A stretch of DNA of 64,000 bases from Paracoccus sp041927875 (GCF_041927875.1 NZ_JBHFHN010000004.1); one strand, 5' to 3'. Counted from the stretch's first letter, positions 43,300 to 52,401 are shown. The notes: generated by a model not told the origin, from the sequence alone. Program-made: numbers and translations.

Positions 43300-45227
43300 G
43301 GCTGGGCCTTGATCGCGGACAGCGCGGCGGCCAGATCGGCGGCGCTGACGGGTTTGGACAGGATCGGGCAGGGCGCGGCCTGTCGGTCGGGATGGGCTTC
43401 GGGCAGCGCGGTCATCAACAGGCGCGGCACGGGATGATCGCGCGCGGCCAGATCGCGCATCAGGTCGGCGCCGGTTTCGCCGCCGGGCAGGGTGATGTCG
43501 GACAGGATCATGCCCAGCCCCGGCAGGTCGGCCAGTTGCCGCGCCTCGGCGACCGAGGCGGCCTCGATCACCGAATGGCCCAGGTCGCGCAACTGGTCGC
43601 GCACGGCGGCGCGGATGTCGGGATGGTCGTCGATCAGCAGCACCATGGTCGGCGGCGCGGCGTCCAGATGCGGCGCGGGGCGCAGCGGCAGGCGCAGCCG
43701 CACCTCGCCCCCGCCATCGGGGCTGTTGCCCAGCCGCACGGTGCCGCCCGCCAGCACGGTCTGGTCATAGACCATCGACAGCCCAAGGCCGGAACCGCCG
43801 CCGCCCTTGGTGGTGAAGAACGGCTCCATCCCCCGGTCCAGGGCTTCGTCGGAAAAGCCGGGGCCGCTGTCGGTCACGATGATCTCGATCCAGGTGTCGC
43901 GGATCGGTGCGGCGACGATGCCGATGCGCCCCGAGGCCTCGCCGGTCGCACCCCGGATCGCGTCGCGGGCGTTCAGCAGCAGGTTCAGCAGGCTGTCCTG
44001 CAACGCGCCGGGATCCAGCAGCAGCGGGCCGGGCAGGGCCAGCGTCGTGACCGACAGCCGGATGCCATCGCCCAAAGTGGGCCGCGCCATCGCCGCCAGA
44101 TCCTCAAGCAGGACCGACAGATCGACGGGCTGGGGGGTGATCTCGCGCTTGCCGGTGATGGTAGCGATGCGGTCCAGCAGGGTGCCGCCGCGCCGCGCGG
44201 CGGACAGGGTGGCGGCGGCCAGGTCGGCGGCCTCGGGCGGCAGGCCCTGCACCCGCGCCAGCCGCCCCTGAAGCCCCAGGATCACGGTCAGAAGATTGGC
44301 GAAATCATGCGCCAGACCCGAGGTCAGCTGCGCCCCGATCTGCCGCCGCGCCGCCTGCGCGAGGGCCGCGCGCGCCTGGGTTTCCACCGTCACATCGGTC
44401 GACAGCACGAACACGCCCACCGGCGCCGCGCCATCCGGCCCCGGATCGGGGGTCAGCGCGATGCGGATGCGCCGCCCGGACGGGTCGTGGCTGATCTCGA
44501 ACACCGAAGATCGCCCGGCAAGGGCCTGGTCGATCTGGGGGCGGATGCGGTCGAAGGTGGCGCGGCCCAGTGCCTGTTCGCCGGTCATCCCGACCACATC
44601 GGCGCTGGAACCTGGCATCACCGCATTCAGCCGCCGGTTGGAAAAGGTATAGCGATAGGCCCGATCCATATGCGCGATATGGGCGGGCACCATCTGGGTG
44701 ACCAGCCGGGTGCGCGCCTCGGTCTCGGTCAGGGTCTGCTGCGCCTCGGTCAGGCTGGCGTTCAGCGCGGCCAAAGCGCGGTTGGCCTCGGCCAGCTCCT
44801 CGGCGCGGGTCAGAAGCTGGCCCGACAATTCCGCCGACCGCGCCCGCAGCAGGGCTTCCTGGCGTTTGATGTCGGTGATGTCGGTATAGACGGCGACCCA
44901 GCCGCCTTGGGCCAGCGGCGCGCCCTCGACCGAGATCCAGCGGCCATCGGGGCGCTGACGTTCCAGATAATGCGGCTGAAAGGCGCGGGCCTGATCGACG
45001 CGAAGCTGGACTGCGGCCTCCAGATCATCCTGGCCGCCGTATTCGCCACGCTCGGCCAGATAGCGCACTGTATCCTGAAAGCTGGCGCCGGGCCGCACCA
45101 GCCGGTCGGGCAGGTCGAACAATTGGCGATAGGGGCGGTTGCAGACCCGCAGCCGCAGATCGCTGTCAAAGATCGACAGGGCCTGCTGGATCAGGTTCAG
45201 CCCCGACAGGATCAGCTGGTCGTCCAT
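43296..45227 (-). CDS. Hybrid sensor histidine kinase with two PAS-like domains and a receiver
   Basis: The 643-residue protein is soluble: no membrane segment is seen, so it senses a cytoplasmic signal. Domain order is a PAS-7-like domain (about 5-120), a coiled coil (about 125-175), a second PAS domain (about 180-300), a His-kinase core with GLAHDFANLLTVILG (phospho-His), the N box LLLNARDAI, G boxes DSGPGFSDEA and GGGSGLGLSMVYDQ, and a C-terminal receiver with LIDDHPD and the phosphoacceptor Asp in ILSDITLPGGETGAD. The ATG at 45227 follows GGGGGAAG. It is divergent from the acyl-CoA ligase gene. Sensing an intermediate of that pathway is plausible. Confidence 0.92.
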   Translation of the reverse strand: MDDQLILSGLNLIQQALSIFDSDLRLRVCNRPYRQLFDLPDRLVRPGASFQDTVRYLAERGEYGGQDDLEAAVQLRVDQARAFQPHYLERQRPDGRWISVEGAPLAQGGWVAVYTDITDIKRQEALLRARSAELSGQLLTRAEELAEANRALAALNASLTEAQQTLTETEARTRLVTQMVPAHIAHMDRAYRYTFSNRRLNAVMPGSSADVVGMTGEQALGRATFDRIRPQIDQALAGRSSVFEISHDPSGRRIRIALTPDPGPDGAAPVGVFVLSTDVTVETQARAALAQAARRQIGAQLTSGLAHDFANLLTVILGLQGRLARVQGLPPEAADLAAATLSAARRGGTLLDRIATITGKREITPQPVDLSVLLEDLAAMARPTLGDGIRLSVTTLALPGPLLLDPGALQDSLLNLLLNARDAIRGATGEASGRIGIVAAPIRDTWIEIIVTDSGPGFSDEALDRGMEPFFTTKGGGGSGLGLSMVYDQTVLAGGTVRLGNSPDGGGEVRLRLPLRPAPHLDAAPPTMVLLIDDHPDIRAAVRDQLRDLGHSVIEAASVAEARQLADLPGLGMILSDITLPGGETGADLMRDLAARDHPVPRLLMTALPEAHPDRQAAPCPILSKPVSAADLAAALSAIKAQP

Positions 45228-45301
45228 GTCTTCCCCCCGATCCTTGGCTAACATCCGTCGCGGTGCGGCGAAAGGCTGTTTGCGCCCCCGGTGTTGGCGT
45301 G

Positions 45302-45341
45302 AAAGGTTTCGTAACATTCACGACAAATTGAGGAAACCTTT
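45302..45341. promoter_or_regulatory. Inverted repeat in the divergent kinase/CoA-ligase promoter region
   Basis: AAAGGTTTC (45302-45310) and GAAACCTTT (45333-45341) are perfect 9-bp arms with a 22-base spacer; arm centres are 31 bases apart, close to three helical turns. The site lies 75 bases upstream of the kinase start and 87 upstream of the CoA-ligase start. It suits binding by a response-regulator dimer of dimers or by looping. Confidence 0.55.
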
Positions 45342-45427
45342 GACGGCAAGGGTTCGGACATGCCGCAATGGGCGCGCGAGGAATCGCCCGTTCGGATCAG
45401 GGGTCCGCAGGGCCGCGGGGAGGTTAC

Positions 45428-47587
45428 ATGACGACACAGCCGGTGGCGGGGGATCCCGCGCAAAGCTCGATTCCGGCGCTTTTGGCGCGCAATGTCGACC
45501 GTTTCGGCGATCGCACGGCCTATCGGGAAAAAGAGTTCGGGATCTGGCAATCCTGGACCTGGGCCGAGGCCGCCGAGGAAATCCGCGCGCTTGCCCTGGG
45601 GATGCTGGCTTTGGGGCTGAACCGGGGCGATCATGTCGCGGTGATCGGGCGCAACCGGCCGGCGCATTACTGGGCCATGGTCGCCGCGCAGATGTGCGGC
45701 GCGGTGCCGGTGCCGCTCTATCAGGATGCCGCCGCAGACGAGATGGCCTATGTGCTGGATCACTGCGGCGCGCGCTTCATCATCTGCGGCGATCAGGAAC
45801 AGGTCGACAAGGTGATCGAGGCCGAGGCCAAGATCCAGAAGGCCGAACAGGTCATCTATACCGACAAGCGCGGGATGCGGAAATACGACCATTCCCGCAT
45901 GAACGCCCTGGCCGACGTGCAGGCCGAGGGCCGCGCGGCCCATCAGCGACTGGGCGGCGAACTGGATGCCCGGATCGCGGAACTGACTTACGACAGCACA
46001 TGTGTGATGCTGTATACCAGCGGCACCACTGGCAAGCCCAAGGGCGTGGTTCTGTCGAACCGCAACATCATCGAGACGGCCAAGAACTCGGCCGCGTTCG
46101 ACAATCTTGGTCCGGATGAGGACGTGCTGGCCTATCTGCCGATGGCCTGGGTCGGCGATTTCATCTTTTCGCTGGGTCAGGCGATGTATGTCGGCTTTAC
46201 GGTCAACTGCCCCGAAGGCGCGCATACGATGATGACCGACCTGCGCGAAATCGGCCCGACCTATTTCTTTGCGCCGCCGCGCATCTTTGAACAGATGCTG
46301 ACCAGCGTGATGATCCGGATGGAGGATGCGGGCGATCTGAAGCATGGGATGTTCAAGCATTTCATGAACTTCGCCAAGACCACCGGGGAAGAATACGGGA
46401 TGCCGCGCTATCGCGTGCAGCGGTCCAAGCCGACCCTTCGCCGCCGCCTGCGGTGGGCGTGGCGCTATGCCATGGGGATCGGCTTCGCGGCCGAGACGAT
46501 GCTGGAAAACGCCGTTCGCCTGACCCTGACCAAGCTGCGCCACCCGGTCGACACCCGCGCCCATTTCAACGCGCGCGGGCCGCTGCTGAACCTCTATCCC
46601 CAGCCTTTGCGCGACTATTTCGACTATCGCACCGGCGATGTGATGATGTTCGCGCCGCTGAAGAACACGCTGGGCCTGTCGCGCATCCGCGTGGCCTATA
46701 CGGCGGGTGAGGCGATCGGCCCCGAGATCTTCGAGTTCTACCGCAGCCTGGGCATCAACCTGAAACAGCTGTACGGCCAGACCGAGGCGTCGGTTTTCAT
46801 CACCCAGCAGCCGAACGGGCAGGTTCGCTCCGACACGGTGGGCGTGCCCAGCCCCGGGGTTGAGGTGAAGATCGCCGAAAACGGCGAGGTTCTGTATCGC
46901 AGCCCCGGCACCTTTGTCGAATACTACAAGAACCCGGAAAGCACCGCCTCGACCAAAGACCCCGAGGGCTGGGTGGCGACCGGCGATGCGGGCTTCTTTG
47001 AACCCGGCACCGGCCATCTGCGCATCATCGACCGCGCCAAGGACGTGGGCAAGATGGCCGACGGCAGCCTTTTCGCGCCGAAATATGTTGAAAACAAGCT
47101 GAAGTTCTATCCCAACATCCTTGAGGCCGTGGTGTTCGGTGCCGGCCGCGACCGCTGCACCGCCTTCATCAACATCGACCTGACGGCGGTCGGCAACTGG
47201 GCAGAACGCAACAACATCGCCTATGCCAGCTATCAGGAACTGGCCGGTCATCCCAAGGTCTATGAGATGATCAAGGCCCATGTGGAGGAGGTGAACCGGT
47301 CGGTCGCGCAAGACCCGATGCTGTCGGGCTGCCAGATCCACCGCTTCCTGATCCTGCACAAGGAACTGGATGCCGATGACGGCGAAATGACCCGCACCCG
47401 CAAGGTGCGCCGCAACATCATCGCCGACAAGTTCGCCGATCTGATTGCCGCGCTCTATGACGGGAAGGACAGCATCTATACCGAAACGGAAGTCACCTAT
47501 GAGGACGGCCGCAAGGGCAAGATCAAGGCCACGCTGCGGCTGGAAGATGCCGCCGTGGTGCCGGTGAAAGGCAAGGTGGCGGCATGA
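45428..47587 (+). CDS. AMP-forming acyl-CoA ligase (long-chain-type)
   Basis: The 719-residue adenylate-forming enzyme activates a carboxylic acid to its CoA thioester. The P-loop motif YTSGTTGKPKGVVLSN is near residue 195, and YGQTEASVFIT is the A5-type motif. Later FEPGTGHLRIIDRAKDVGKM and an EKNKLKFYPNILEAVVFG-like segment (ENKLKFYPNILEAVVFG) hold the A8 hinge. At 719 residues it is longer than typical FadD (~560), like FadD15/long-chain types with an inserted middle (residues ~300-430). It is followed by ABC transporter genes with four-base overlap, so activation and uptake are linked. The substrate could be a fatty, aromatic or dicarboxylic acid; sequence does not decide. Confidence 0.88.
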   Translation: MTTQPVAGDPAQSSIPALLARNVDRFGDRTAYREKEFGIWQSWTWAEAAEEIRALALGMLALGLNRGDHVAVIGRNRPAHYWAMVAAQMCGAVPVPLYQDAAADEMAYVLDHCGARFIICGDQEQVDKVIEAEAKIQKAEQVIYTDKRGMRKYDHSRMNALADVQAEGRAAHQRLGGELDARIAELTYDSTCVMLYTSGTTGKPKGVVLSNRNIIETAKNSAAFDNLGPDEDVLAYLPMAWVGDFIFSLGQAMYVGFTVNCPEGAHTMMTDLREIGPTYFFAPPRIFEQMLTSVMIRMEDAGDLKHGMFKHFMNFAKTTGEEYGMPRYRVQRSKPTLRRRLRWAWRYAMGIGFAAETMLENAVRLTLTKLRHPVDTRAHFNARGPLLNLYPQPLRDYFDYRTGDVMMFAPLKNTLGLSRIRVAYTAGEAIGPEIFEFYRSLGINLKQLYGQTEASVFITQQPNGQVRSDTVGVPSPGVEVKIAENGEVLYRSPGTFVEYYKNPESTASTKDPEGWVATGDAGFFEPGTGHLRIIDRAKDVGKMADGSLFAPKYVENKLKFYPNILEAVVFGAGRDRCTAFINIDLTAVGNWAERNNIAYASYQELAGHPKVYEMIKAHVEEVNRSVAQDPMLSGCQIHRFLILHKELDADDGEMTRTRKVRRNIIADKFADLIAALYDGKDSIYTETEVTYEDGRKGKIKATLRLEDAAVVPVKGKVAA

Positions 47588-48408
47588 AGACGCAAGCAAC
47601 TTCCGAAGGTTACGTTACAGCGGACGGTCGCCAGATTGGCGGCGTGCTGATGGAGATGAAGAACATCACCCTGCGCTTTGGCGGTGTGGTGGCGATCAAG
47701 GATATCAGCTTCGACATCCGCGAGGGCGAGATCCGCGCGATCATCGGCCCGAACGGCGCCGGCAAGTCGTCGATGATGAACGTCATGTCCGGCTTTTATG
47801 TCCCGCAAGAGGGCGAGGTCTGGTTTCGTGGCGAAAAGCGCCCGCCGATGCGCCCCTATCAGGTGGCGCGGCTGGGGCTGGCGCGCACGTTCCAGAACAT
47901 CGCGCTGTTCGACGGCATGACGGTGCTGGACAACATCATGACTGGCCGCCTGACGATGATGAAATCGGGGCTGCTCAGCCAGGCGATCTGGTGGGGCGCC
48001 GCCGAGCGCGAGGAAAACGAACACCGCGAAAAGGTCGAGAAGATCATCGACTTTCTGGAAATCCAGAACATCCGCAAGACGCCGGTGGGGCGCCTTCCCT
48101 ATGGCCTGAAAAAGCGGGTGGAACTGGCCCGCGCGCTGGCTGCCGAACCCAAGCTGTTGATGCTGGACGAGCCGATGGCCGGCATGAACGTCGAGGAAAA
48201 AGAGGACATGTCCCGCTTTATCCTGGATGTGAACGACGAGTTCGGCACCACCATCGCGCTGATCGAACACGACATGGGCGTGGTCATGGACCTGTCGGAC
48301 CGCGTGGTCGTGATGGACTACGGCAAGAAGATCGGTGACGGCACCCCCGATGAGGTGCGCAACAACCCCGAGGTGATCGCCGCCTATCTGGGGGTGGCCC
48401 ATGACTAG
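47584..48408 (+). CDS. Branched-chain-amino-acid-type ABC transporter ATPase (LivG-like)
   Basis: The 274-residue ATPase of a HAAT-type importer. Walker A is IIGPNGAGKSSMMNVMSGFY; the signature motif is YGLKKRVELARALA (diverged from LSGGQ) and Walker B is LLMLDEPMAGMNVEE. The C-terminus with NNPEVIAAYLGVAHD is the standard LivG end. An N-terminal extension of ~20 residues precedes the core. It overlaps the CoA ligase gene by four bases. The substrate is not known; coupling to the CoA-ligase suggests an organic acid rather than an amino acid. Confidence 0.92.
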   Translation: MKTQATSEGYVTADGRQIGGVLMEMKNITLRFGGVVAIKDISFDIREGEIRAIIGPNGAGKSSMMNVMSGFYVPQEGEVWFRGEKRPPMRPYQVARLGLARTFQNIALFDGMTVLDNIMTGRLTMMKSGLLSQAIWWGAAEREENEHREKVEKIIDFLEIQNIRKTPVGRLPYGLKKRVELARALAAEPKLLMLDEPMAGMNVEEKEDMSRFILDVNDEFGTTIALIEHDMGVVMDLSDRVVVMDYGKKIGDGTPDEVRNNPEVIAAYLGVAHD

Positions 48409-48449
48409 CCCGCGCCGCGACACCGCCCTGCACAACCCATGCGCCGCCT

Positions 48450-48477
48450 GTGCACAGGTTGTGCACCGTTCGTGCAC
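48450..48477. promoter_or_regulatory. Three GTGCAC palindromes with 11-bp spacing
   Basis: GTGCAC occurs at 48450, 48461 and 48472, i.e. exactly 11 bases apart, in the 102-base gap between the LivG-like and LivH-like genes. The first two are extended to TGTGCAC, and TGCAC occurs once more at 48429. Equal phase on the helix suits a protein bound on one face. Confidence 0.45.
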
Positions 48478-48510
48478 TGTTCCCGCCCCGACCCGGATGG
48501 AGGCCCTGTG

Positions 48511-49494
48511 ATGGACCAGCTTCTTTACGCCATGGAAGTGACCCTGAATGGCCTGATGGCCGGGGTCATGTATGCGCTTGTCGCCTTGGGCTTCGTGCTG
48601 ATCTACAAAGCGTCGGGCGTGTTCAACTATGCCCAGGGGGTGCTGGCGCTGTTTGCCGCGCTGACCCTGGTGGGGCTGCAACAGGGGCAGGTGCCCTTCG
48701 CCCATATCATCAACGCGATCTTCGGCAGCCAGCTTGAACATTTCGGCTGGACGCTGCCGGCCTGGCTGTCGATCCTGCTGGCCGCTGCTGTGATGGTGCT
48801 GCTGGCGATCATCATCGAATGGGCGGTGCTGCGCCATCTGGTGAACCAGCCGCCGATCATCCTGTTCATGGCGACCATCGGACTGGCCTATTTCCTTGAG
48901 GGGCTGGGCGATGTGATGTGGGGCGCCAACATCAAGGCGCTGGATGTCGGCATCCCGCAGGGTCTGTCGGAAACCGTCGAGGCCGCGACCGACAGCATCT
49001 TTGGCTATGGCTTCTTCATCGACCGGCTGGACATCTGGGCCACGGTGATCGCCGCCATTCTGGTCGCCAGCCTTGTCGCCTTCAGCCAATACACCAAGCA
49101 GGGCCGGGCGATGCGCGCCGTCGCAGACGACCATCAGGCGGCGCTGTCGGTGGGCATCAGCCTGCGCTTCATCTGGGTGATGGTCTGGTCGATCGCCGGT
49201 TTCGTGGCGCTGGTCGCGGGGATCATGTGGGGGTCGAAATCCGGCGTCCAGTTCAGCCTGTCGCTGATCGCGTTGAAGGCGCTGCCGGTGCTGATGCTGG
49301 GCGGCTTCACCTCGATCCCCGGTGCGATCGTCGGCGGTCTCATCATCGGCGTGGGCGAAAAACTGTTCGAGTTCTTCGTCGGCCCGATGATCGGCGGCGC
49401 GACCGAAAACTGGTTCGCCTATGTGCTGGCGCTGATCTTCCTGGTGTTCCGTCCCCAGGGTCTGTTCGGCGAAAAGATCATCGAACGGGTGTGA
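48511..49494 (+). CDS. Branched-chain-amino-acid-type ABC transporter permease (LivH-like)
   Basis: A 327-residue inner-membrane permease with about eight membrane segments. The N-terminus LNGLMAGVMYALVALGFVLI and YKASGVFNYAQGVLALFAAL is the LivH hallmark, and the coupling segment is MRAVADDHQAALSVGISLRF. The C-terminal FRPQGLFGEKIIERV is typical. The ATG at 48511 has GGAGG 10 bases upstream; an in-frame ATG at 48439 would add 24 residues of Cys/Arg-rich sequence and is unlikely. It pairs with the LivM-like permease. Confidence 0.93.
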   Translation: MDQLLYAMEVTLNGLMAGVMYALVALGFVLIYKASGVFNYAQGVLALFAALTLVGLQQGQVPFAHIINAIFGSQLEHFGWTLPAWLSILLAAAVMVLLAIIIEWAVLRHLVNQPPIILFMATIGLAYFLEGLGDVMWGANIKALDVGIPQGLSETVEAATDSIFGYGFFIDRLDIWATVIAAILVASLVAFSQYTKQGRAMRAVADDHQAALSVGISLRFIWVMVWSIAGFVALVAGIMWGSKSGVQFSLSLIALKALPVLMLGGFTSIPGAIVGGLIIGVGEKLFEFFVGPMIGGATENWFAYVLALIFLVFRPQGLFGEKIIERV

Positions 49495-49558
49495 TGATGG
49501 CGCGCGCAAACTTGGTCCCTTCGTCGCAAGAAAAAGGCGTTGATTACGACTTTGGTCT

Positions 49559-49588
49559 GCGGCAACCTGTCACAGATCCGGTTGCCGC
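49559..49588 (+). other. Hairpin between LivH-like gene and small membrane-protein gene
   Basis: GCGGCAACC and GGTTGCCGC form a perfect 9-bp stem with a 12-base loop. No T-run follows. It lies in a 204-base gap within the transporter operon, a likely site of mRNA processing or partial termination; no open frame with a good start fills this gap. Confidence 0.5.
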
Positions 49589-49698
49589 GGGGTGGGGAGG
49601 CCCCGTCGGACCCATCAGCCGGAGACAAGGGACGCCGCCGCGGCCCGTCATGGTGTCCGGCTGTGTCCCTGTCGCAGGGGCAGGGGGGAGGACCAGCC

Positions 49699-49887
49699 AT
49701 GAACACCATGCAAACCTTGGCTGTGATCTGTGTGATCGGCTGGGCCGCGGCGGCCACCTTTGGCTGGATCGCGCTTGCCGCACCGGCGGGCGCTGCCGCA
49801 AGTCATCTGGTTCTGAACATCATCCTGGCTGCCCTGGGCGCGGCCATCGGACTGACAAGCTGGCTGCGGCTGCGCCGCGCCGCCTAG
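49699..49887 (+). CDS. Small two-segment membrane protein, 62 residues
   Basis: The protein starts MNTMQTLAVICVIGWAAAAT and has a second hydrophobic stretch VLNIILAALGAAIGLTSWL, ending RLRRAA. Two membrane helices with a basic cytoplasmic C-terminus are predicted. GGGGGGAGGA stands 8-15 bases before the ATG, a strong ribosome-binding site. It lies between the two permease genes of the ABC importer, 50 bases before the second, so it is probably coexpressed. I do not recognise a family. It could be an accessory subunit of the permease or an unrelated small protein. Confidence 0.6.
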   Translation: MNTMQTLAVICVIGWAAAATFGWIALAAPAGAAASHLVLNIILAALGAAIGLTSWLRLRRAA

Positions 49888-49937
49888 GGGGAAGCGCAGC
49901 CGCCCTTCCCCGGAACACCATGGGGAAGGGGCGTTGA

Positions 49938-51014
49938 ATGCTGTATCGTGAAGCAGGCGATTTCAAGACGACCTATCGGGACGACAGCCAGACGTTCCCG
50001 ATCCGGTTCGACCGCTGGCGCTACTATGCGTTGATCGCGGTGGCATTCGGGATCATCCCCTTTGTCATCAACGATTACTGGGCGAACGCGGTCTTTGTTC
50101 CGTTCCTGATCTATGCGATCGCGGCCCTGGGGCTGAACATCCTGGTCGGCTATGCCGGGCAGGTGTCGCTTGGCACCGGCGGGTTCATGGCGGTGGGGGC
50201 CTATGCCTGCTACAAGCTGATGACCGCCTTCCCCGAGGTGAACATCCTGATCCATGTGCTGATCGCGGGCGGCATCACCGCCGTGGTGGGCGTGCTGTTC
50301 GGCCTGCCCAGCCTGCGCATCAAGGGCTTTTACCTGGCGGTCTCGACCCTTGCGGCGCAGTTCTTTCTGGTCTGGCTGTTCAACAAGGTGCCGTGGTTTT
50401 ACAACTATTCGGCCTCGGGCCAGATCACCGCGCCAGAACGCACGCTGTTTGGCCAGTTCGTGACCGGCCCGAACACCAGTGCCGCCGCCAAATACCTGTT
50501 CTGCCTGGTGCTGCTGTTCACTTTGGCATGGGTTGCGCGCAACCTGACGCGCGGCGCCAGCGGTCGGCAGTGGATGGCGATTCGCGACATGGACATCGCC
50601 GCCGAGATCATCGGCGTGAACCCGCTGCGCGCCAAGCTGACGGCCTTTGCGGTCAGCAGCTTTTACATCGGCATCGCCGGGGCGCTGTTCTTTGCCGTCT
50701 ATCTGGGGGCTGCCGAGGTTGGCGAGGCCTTTGGCATCAACAAGTCGTTCCTGATCCTGTTCATGGTCATCATCGGTGGCCTGGGGTCGGTGTTCGGTTC
50801 CTTCGCGGGCGCGGCATTCCTGGTGCTGCTGCCGGTGTTGCTGAAAAACGTGCTGGTCGGCGGCCTGGGCTGGCCCACCGATCTGGCCGCCCATATCGAG
50901 CTGATGATCGTGGGCGCGCTGATCGTGGCCTTCCTGATCCTGGAGCCGCACGGGCTGGCGCAACTGTGGAAGCTGGCCAAGGAAAAGCTGCGGCTGTGGC
51001 CCTTCCCGCACTGA
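49938..51014 (+). CDS. Branched-chain-amino-acid-type ABC transporter permease (LivM-like)
   Basis: The second permease, 358 residues, with about eight to nine membrane segments. The N-terminal ~40 residues are cytoplasmic. The LivM signatures are ALGLNILVGYAGQVSLGTGG, GLPSLRIKGFYLAVSTLAAQ and the coupling region MAIRDMDIAAEIIGVNPLRA; the end is ILEPHGLAQLWKLAKEKLRL. It forms the heterodimeric channel with the LivH-like protein. GAAGGGG precedes the ATG. The substrate is unknown. Confidence 0.93.
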   Translation: MLYREAGDFKTTYRDDSQTFPIRFDRWRYYALIAVAFGIIPFVINDYWANAVFVPFLIYAIAALGLNILVGYAGQVSLGTGGFMAVGAYACYKLMTAFPEVNILIHVLIAGGITAVVGVLFGLPSLRIKGFYLAVSTLAAQFFLVWLFNKVPWFYNYSASGQITAPERTLFGQFVTGPNTSAAAKYLFCLVLLFTLAWVARNLTRGASGRQWMAIRDMDIAAEIIGVNPLRAKLTAFAVSSFYIGIAGALFFAVYLGAAEVGEAFGINKSFLILFMVIIGGLGSVFGSFAGAAFLVLLPVLLKNVLVGGLGWPTDLAAHIELMIVGALIVAFLILEPHGLAQLWKLAKEKLRLWPFPH

Positions 51015-51086
51015 GGTTCACACCGGCCGGGCCAACCGGCTGGGTGCAAGACTGACTGTCATCATTCGACTGGGAGGAAAATTCGG

Positions 51087-52364
51087 ATGAAGAAGTTCCT
51101 GATGACTGCGGCCGCCCTGGCCATCGCCACCCCGGCCATGGCCGATCTGGTGGTGCCGAACCTGTCCTATCGGACCGGTCCCTTTGCCGCCAACGGCACC
51201 CAATATGCCGATGGTTTCAACGACTACTTTACCCTGCTGAACGAACGCGATGGCGGCATCGGCGGCGAAAAGGTCGTCGTGCCGGAATGCGAGACCGCCT
51301 ATAACACCGAAAAGGGCGTCGAATGCTATGAATCGACCAAGGGTCAGGGCGCGCTGGTCTACAACCCGCTGTCGACCGGCATCACCTATCAGCTGATCCC
51401 CAAGGTCGCCGCGGACAAGATCCCGCTGTATACCCCCGGCTATGGCCGCACCTCGGCCAAGAATGGCAAGGTGTTTGAATGGGTGTTCAACGCGCCGACG
51501 AACTATTGGGATGGTGCCTCGGTCATCGTCAAGCACCTGATGGACACGGCGGGCGGCAGTCTTGAGGGCAAGAAGATCGCGCTGGTCTATCACAACAGCG
51601 CCTTCGGCAAGGAGCCGATCCCGACGCTGCGCGCGCTGGCCGAGAAGCACAAGTTCGAACTGGCGGAAATCCCCGTCGACAGCCCCGGCCAGGAGCAGAA
51701 ATCGCAATGGCTGCAAGTGCGCCGCGACAAGCCGGACTTCGTGATCCTGTATGGCTGGGGCGTGATGAACCAGGTCGCCATTCAGGAAGCCTCGAACATC
51801 CGGTTCCCGCTGGAAAACATGGTCGGCATCTGGTGGTCGGGTTCCGAGGTCGACGTGACCCCGGTGGGCGCGGCAGCCAATGGCTACAAGTCGCTGGCCT
51901 TCCACGGCACCGGCAAGGACTATCCGATGTATGCCGACATGCAGAAATACGTCATCGATCCCGGCAAGGCGTCGCAGGGCGGGGCGCATGTCGGTTCGGT
52001 GCTGTATTCGCGCGGCATGTATGCGGCGCTGGTGATTTCCGAGGCGATCCGCAAGGCGCAGGAACTGGCCGGCACGTCGAAAGTGACCCCCGCGCAGGTT
52101 CGTGACGGGTTCGAGGCGCTGGACATCACGCCCGAGCGGATGACCGAACTGGGCCTGCCCGACTTTGGCCCGGCGCTGGCGACAAGCTGCGACAACCATG
52201 GCGGCACCGGCCTGTCGCGCGTCCAGCAATGGGACGCGGCTGCCGGCAAGTGGAACCTGATCACCGAGTTCACCGAGCCGGACCACGACGTGCTGGACCC
52301 GCTGGTGCTGTCGGATTCCGAGGCCTTCGCCAAGGAAGCGGCCATCACCCCGCGCTGCAACTGA
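51087..52364 (+). CDS. Periplasmic substrate-binding protein of the ABC importer
   Basis: A 425-residue type I periplasmic binding protein (Peripla_BP_6/Liv-like). The signal peptide MKKFLMTAAALAIATPAMA is cleaved after AMA. The mature part has DGFNDYFTLLNERDGGIGGE, KVVVPECETAYNTEKGVECY and GSVLYSRGMYAALVISEAIR. Two Cys (in PECETAYNTEKGVECYES) may pair. At ~405 mature residues it is longer than LivK (~345). It would set the substrate range of the importer. A strong GGGAGGA precedes the ATG, and an 11-bp hairpin follows the gene, typical for a highly expressed binding-protein cistron. Confidence 0.92.
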   Translation: MKKFLMTAAALAIATPAMADLVVPNLSYRTGPFAANGTQYADGFNDYFTLLNERDGGIGGEKVVVPECETAYNTEKGVECYESTKGQGALVYNPLSTGITYQLIPKVAADKIPLYTPGYGRTSAKNGKVFEWVFNAPTNYWDGASVIVKHLMDTAGGSLEGKKIALVYHNSAFGKEPIPTLRALAEKHKFELAEIPVDSPGQEQKSQWLQVRRDKPDFVILYGWGVMNQVAIQEASNIRFPLENMVGIWWSGSEVDVTPVGAAANGYKSLAFHGTGKDYPMYADMQKYVIDPGKASQGGAHVGSVLYSRGMYAALVISEAIRKAQELAGTSKVTPAQVRDGFEALDITPERMTELGLPDFGPALATSCDNHGGTGLSRVQQWDAAAGKWNLITEFTEPDHDVLDPLVLSDSEAFAKEAAITPRCN

Positions 52365-52372
52365 TCTGACCC

Positions 52373-52401
52373 GTCCCCGGCCCGATCCTTGGGCCGGGGA
52401 C
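52373..52401 (+). other. Intercistronic hairpin after the binding-protein gene
   Basis: GTCCCCGGCCC and GGGCCGGGGAC make a perfect 11-bp stem with a 7-base loop starting 9 bases after the binding-protein stop. No T-run follows. Such hairpins often stabilise the message of the binding protein and lower readthrough to downstream genes. Confidence 0.6.

Noticed and set aside
48439..48510. Extended N-terminus of the LivH-like permease, or a Cys-rich leader peptide
   Set aside because: The conserved part begins at 48511 with a good ribosome-binding site; the 24 extra codons are a by-product of the GTGCAC repeats.
48918..49937. 339-codon open frame in another frame across the LivH-like gene and the gap
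   Set aside because: It lies within the well-supported permease and has no start signal or family similarity.
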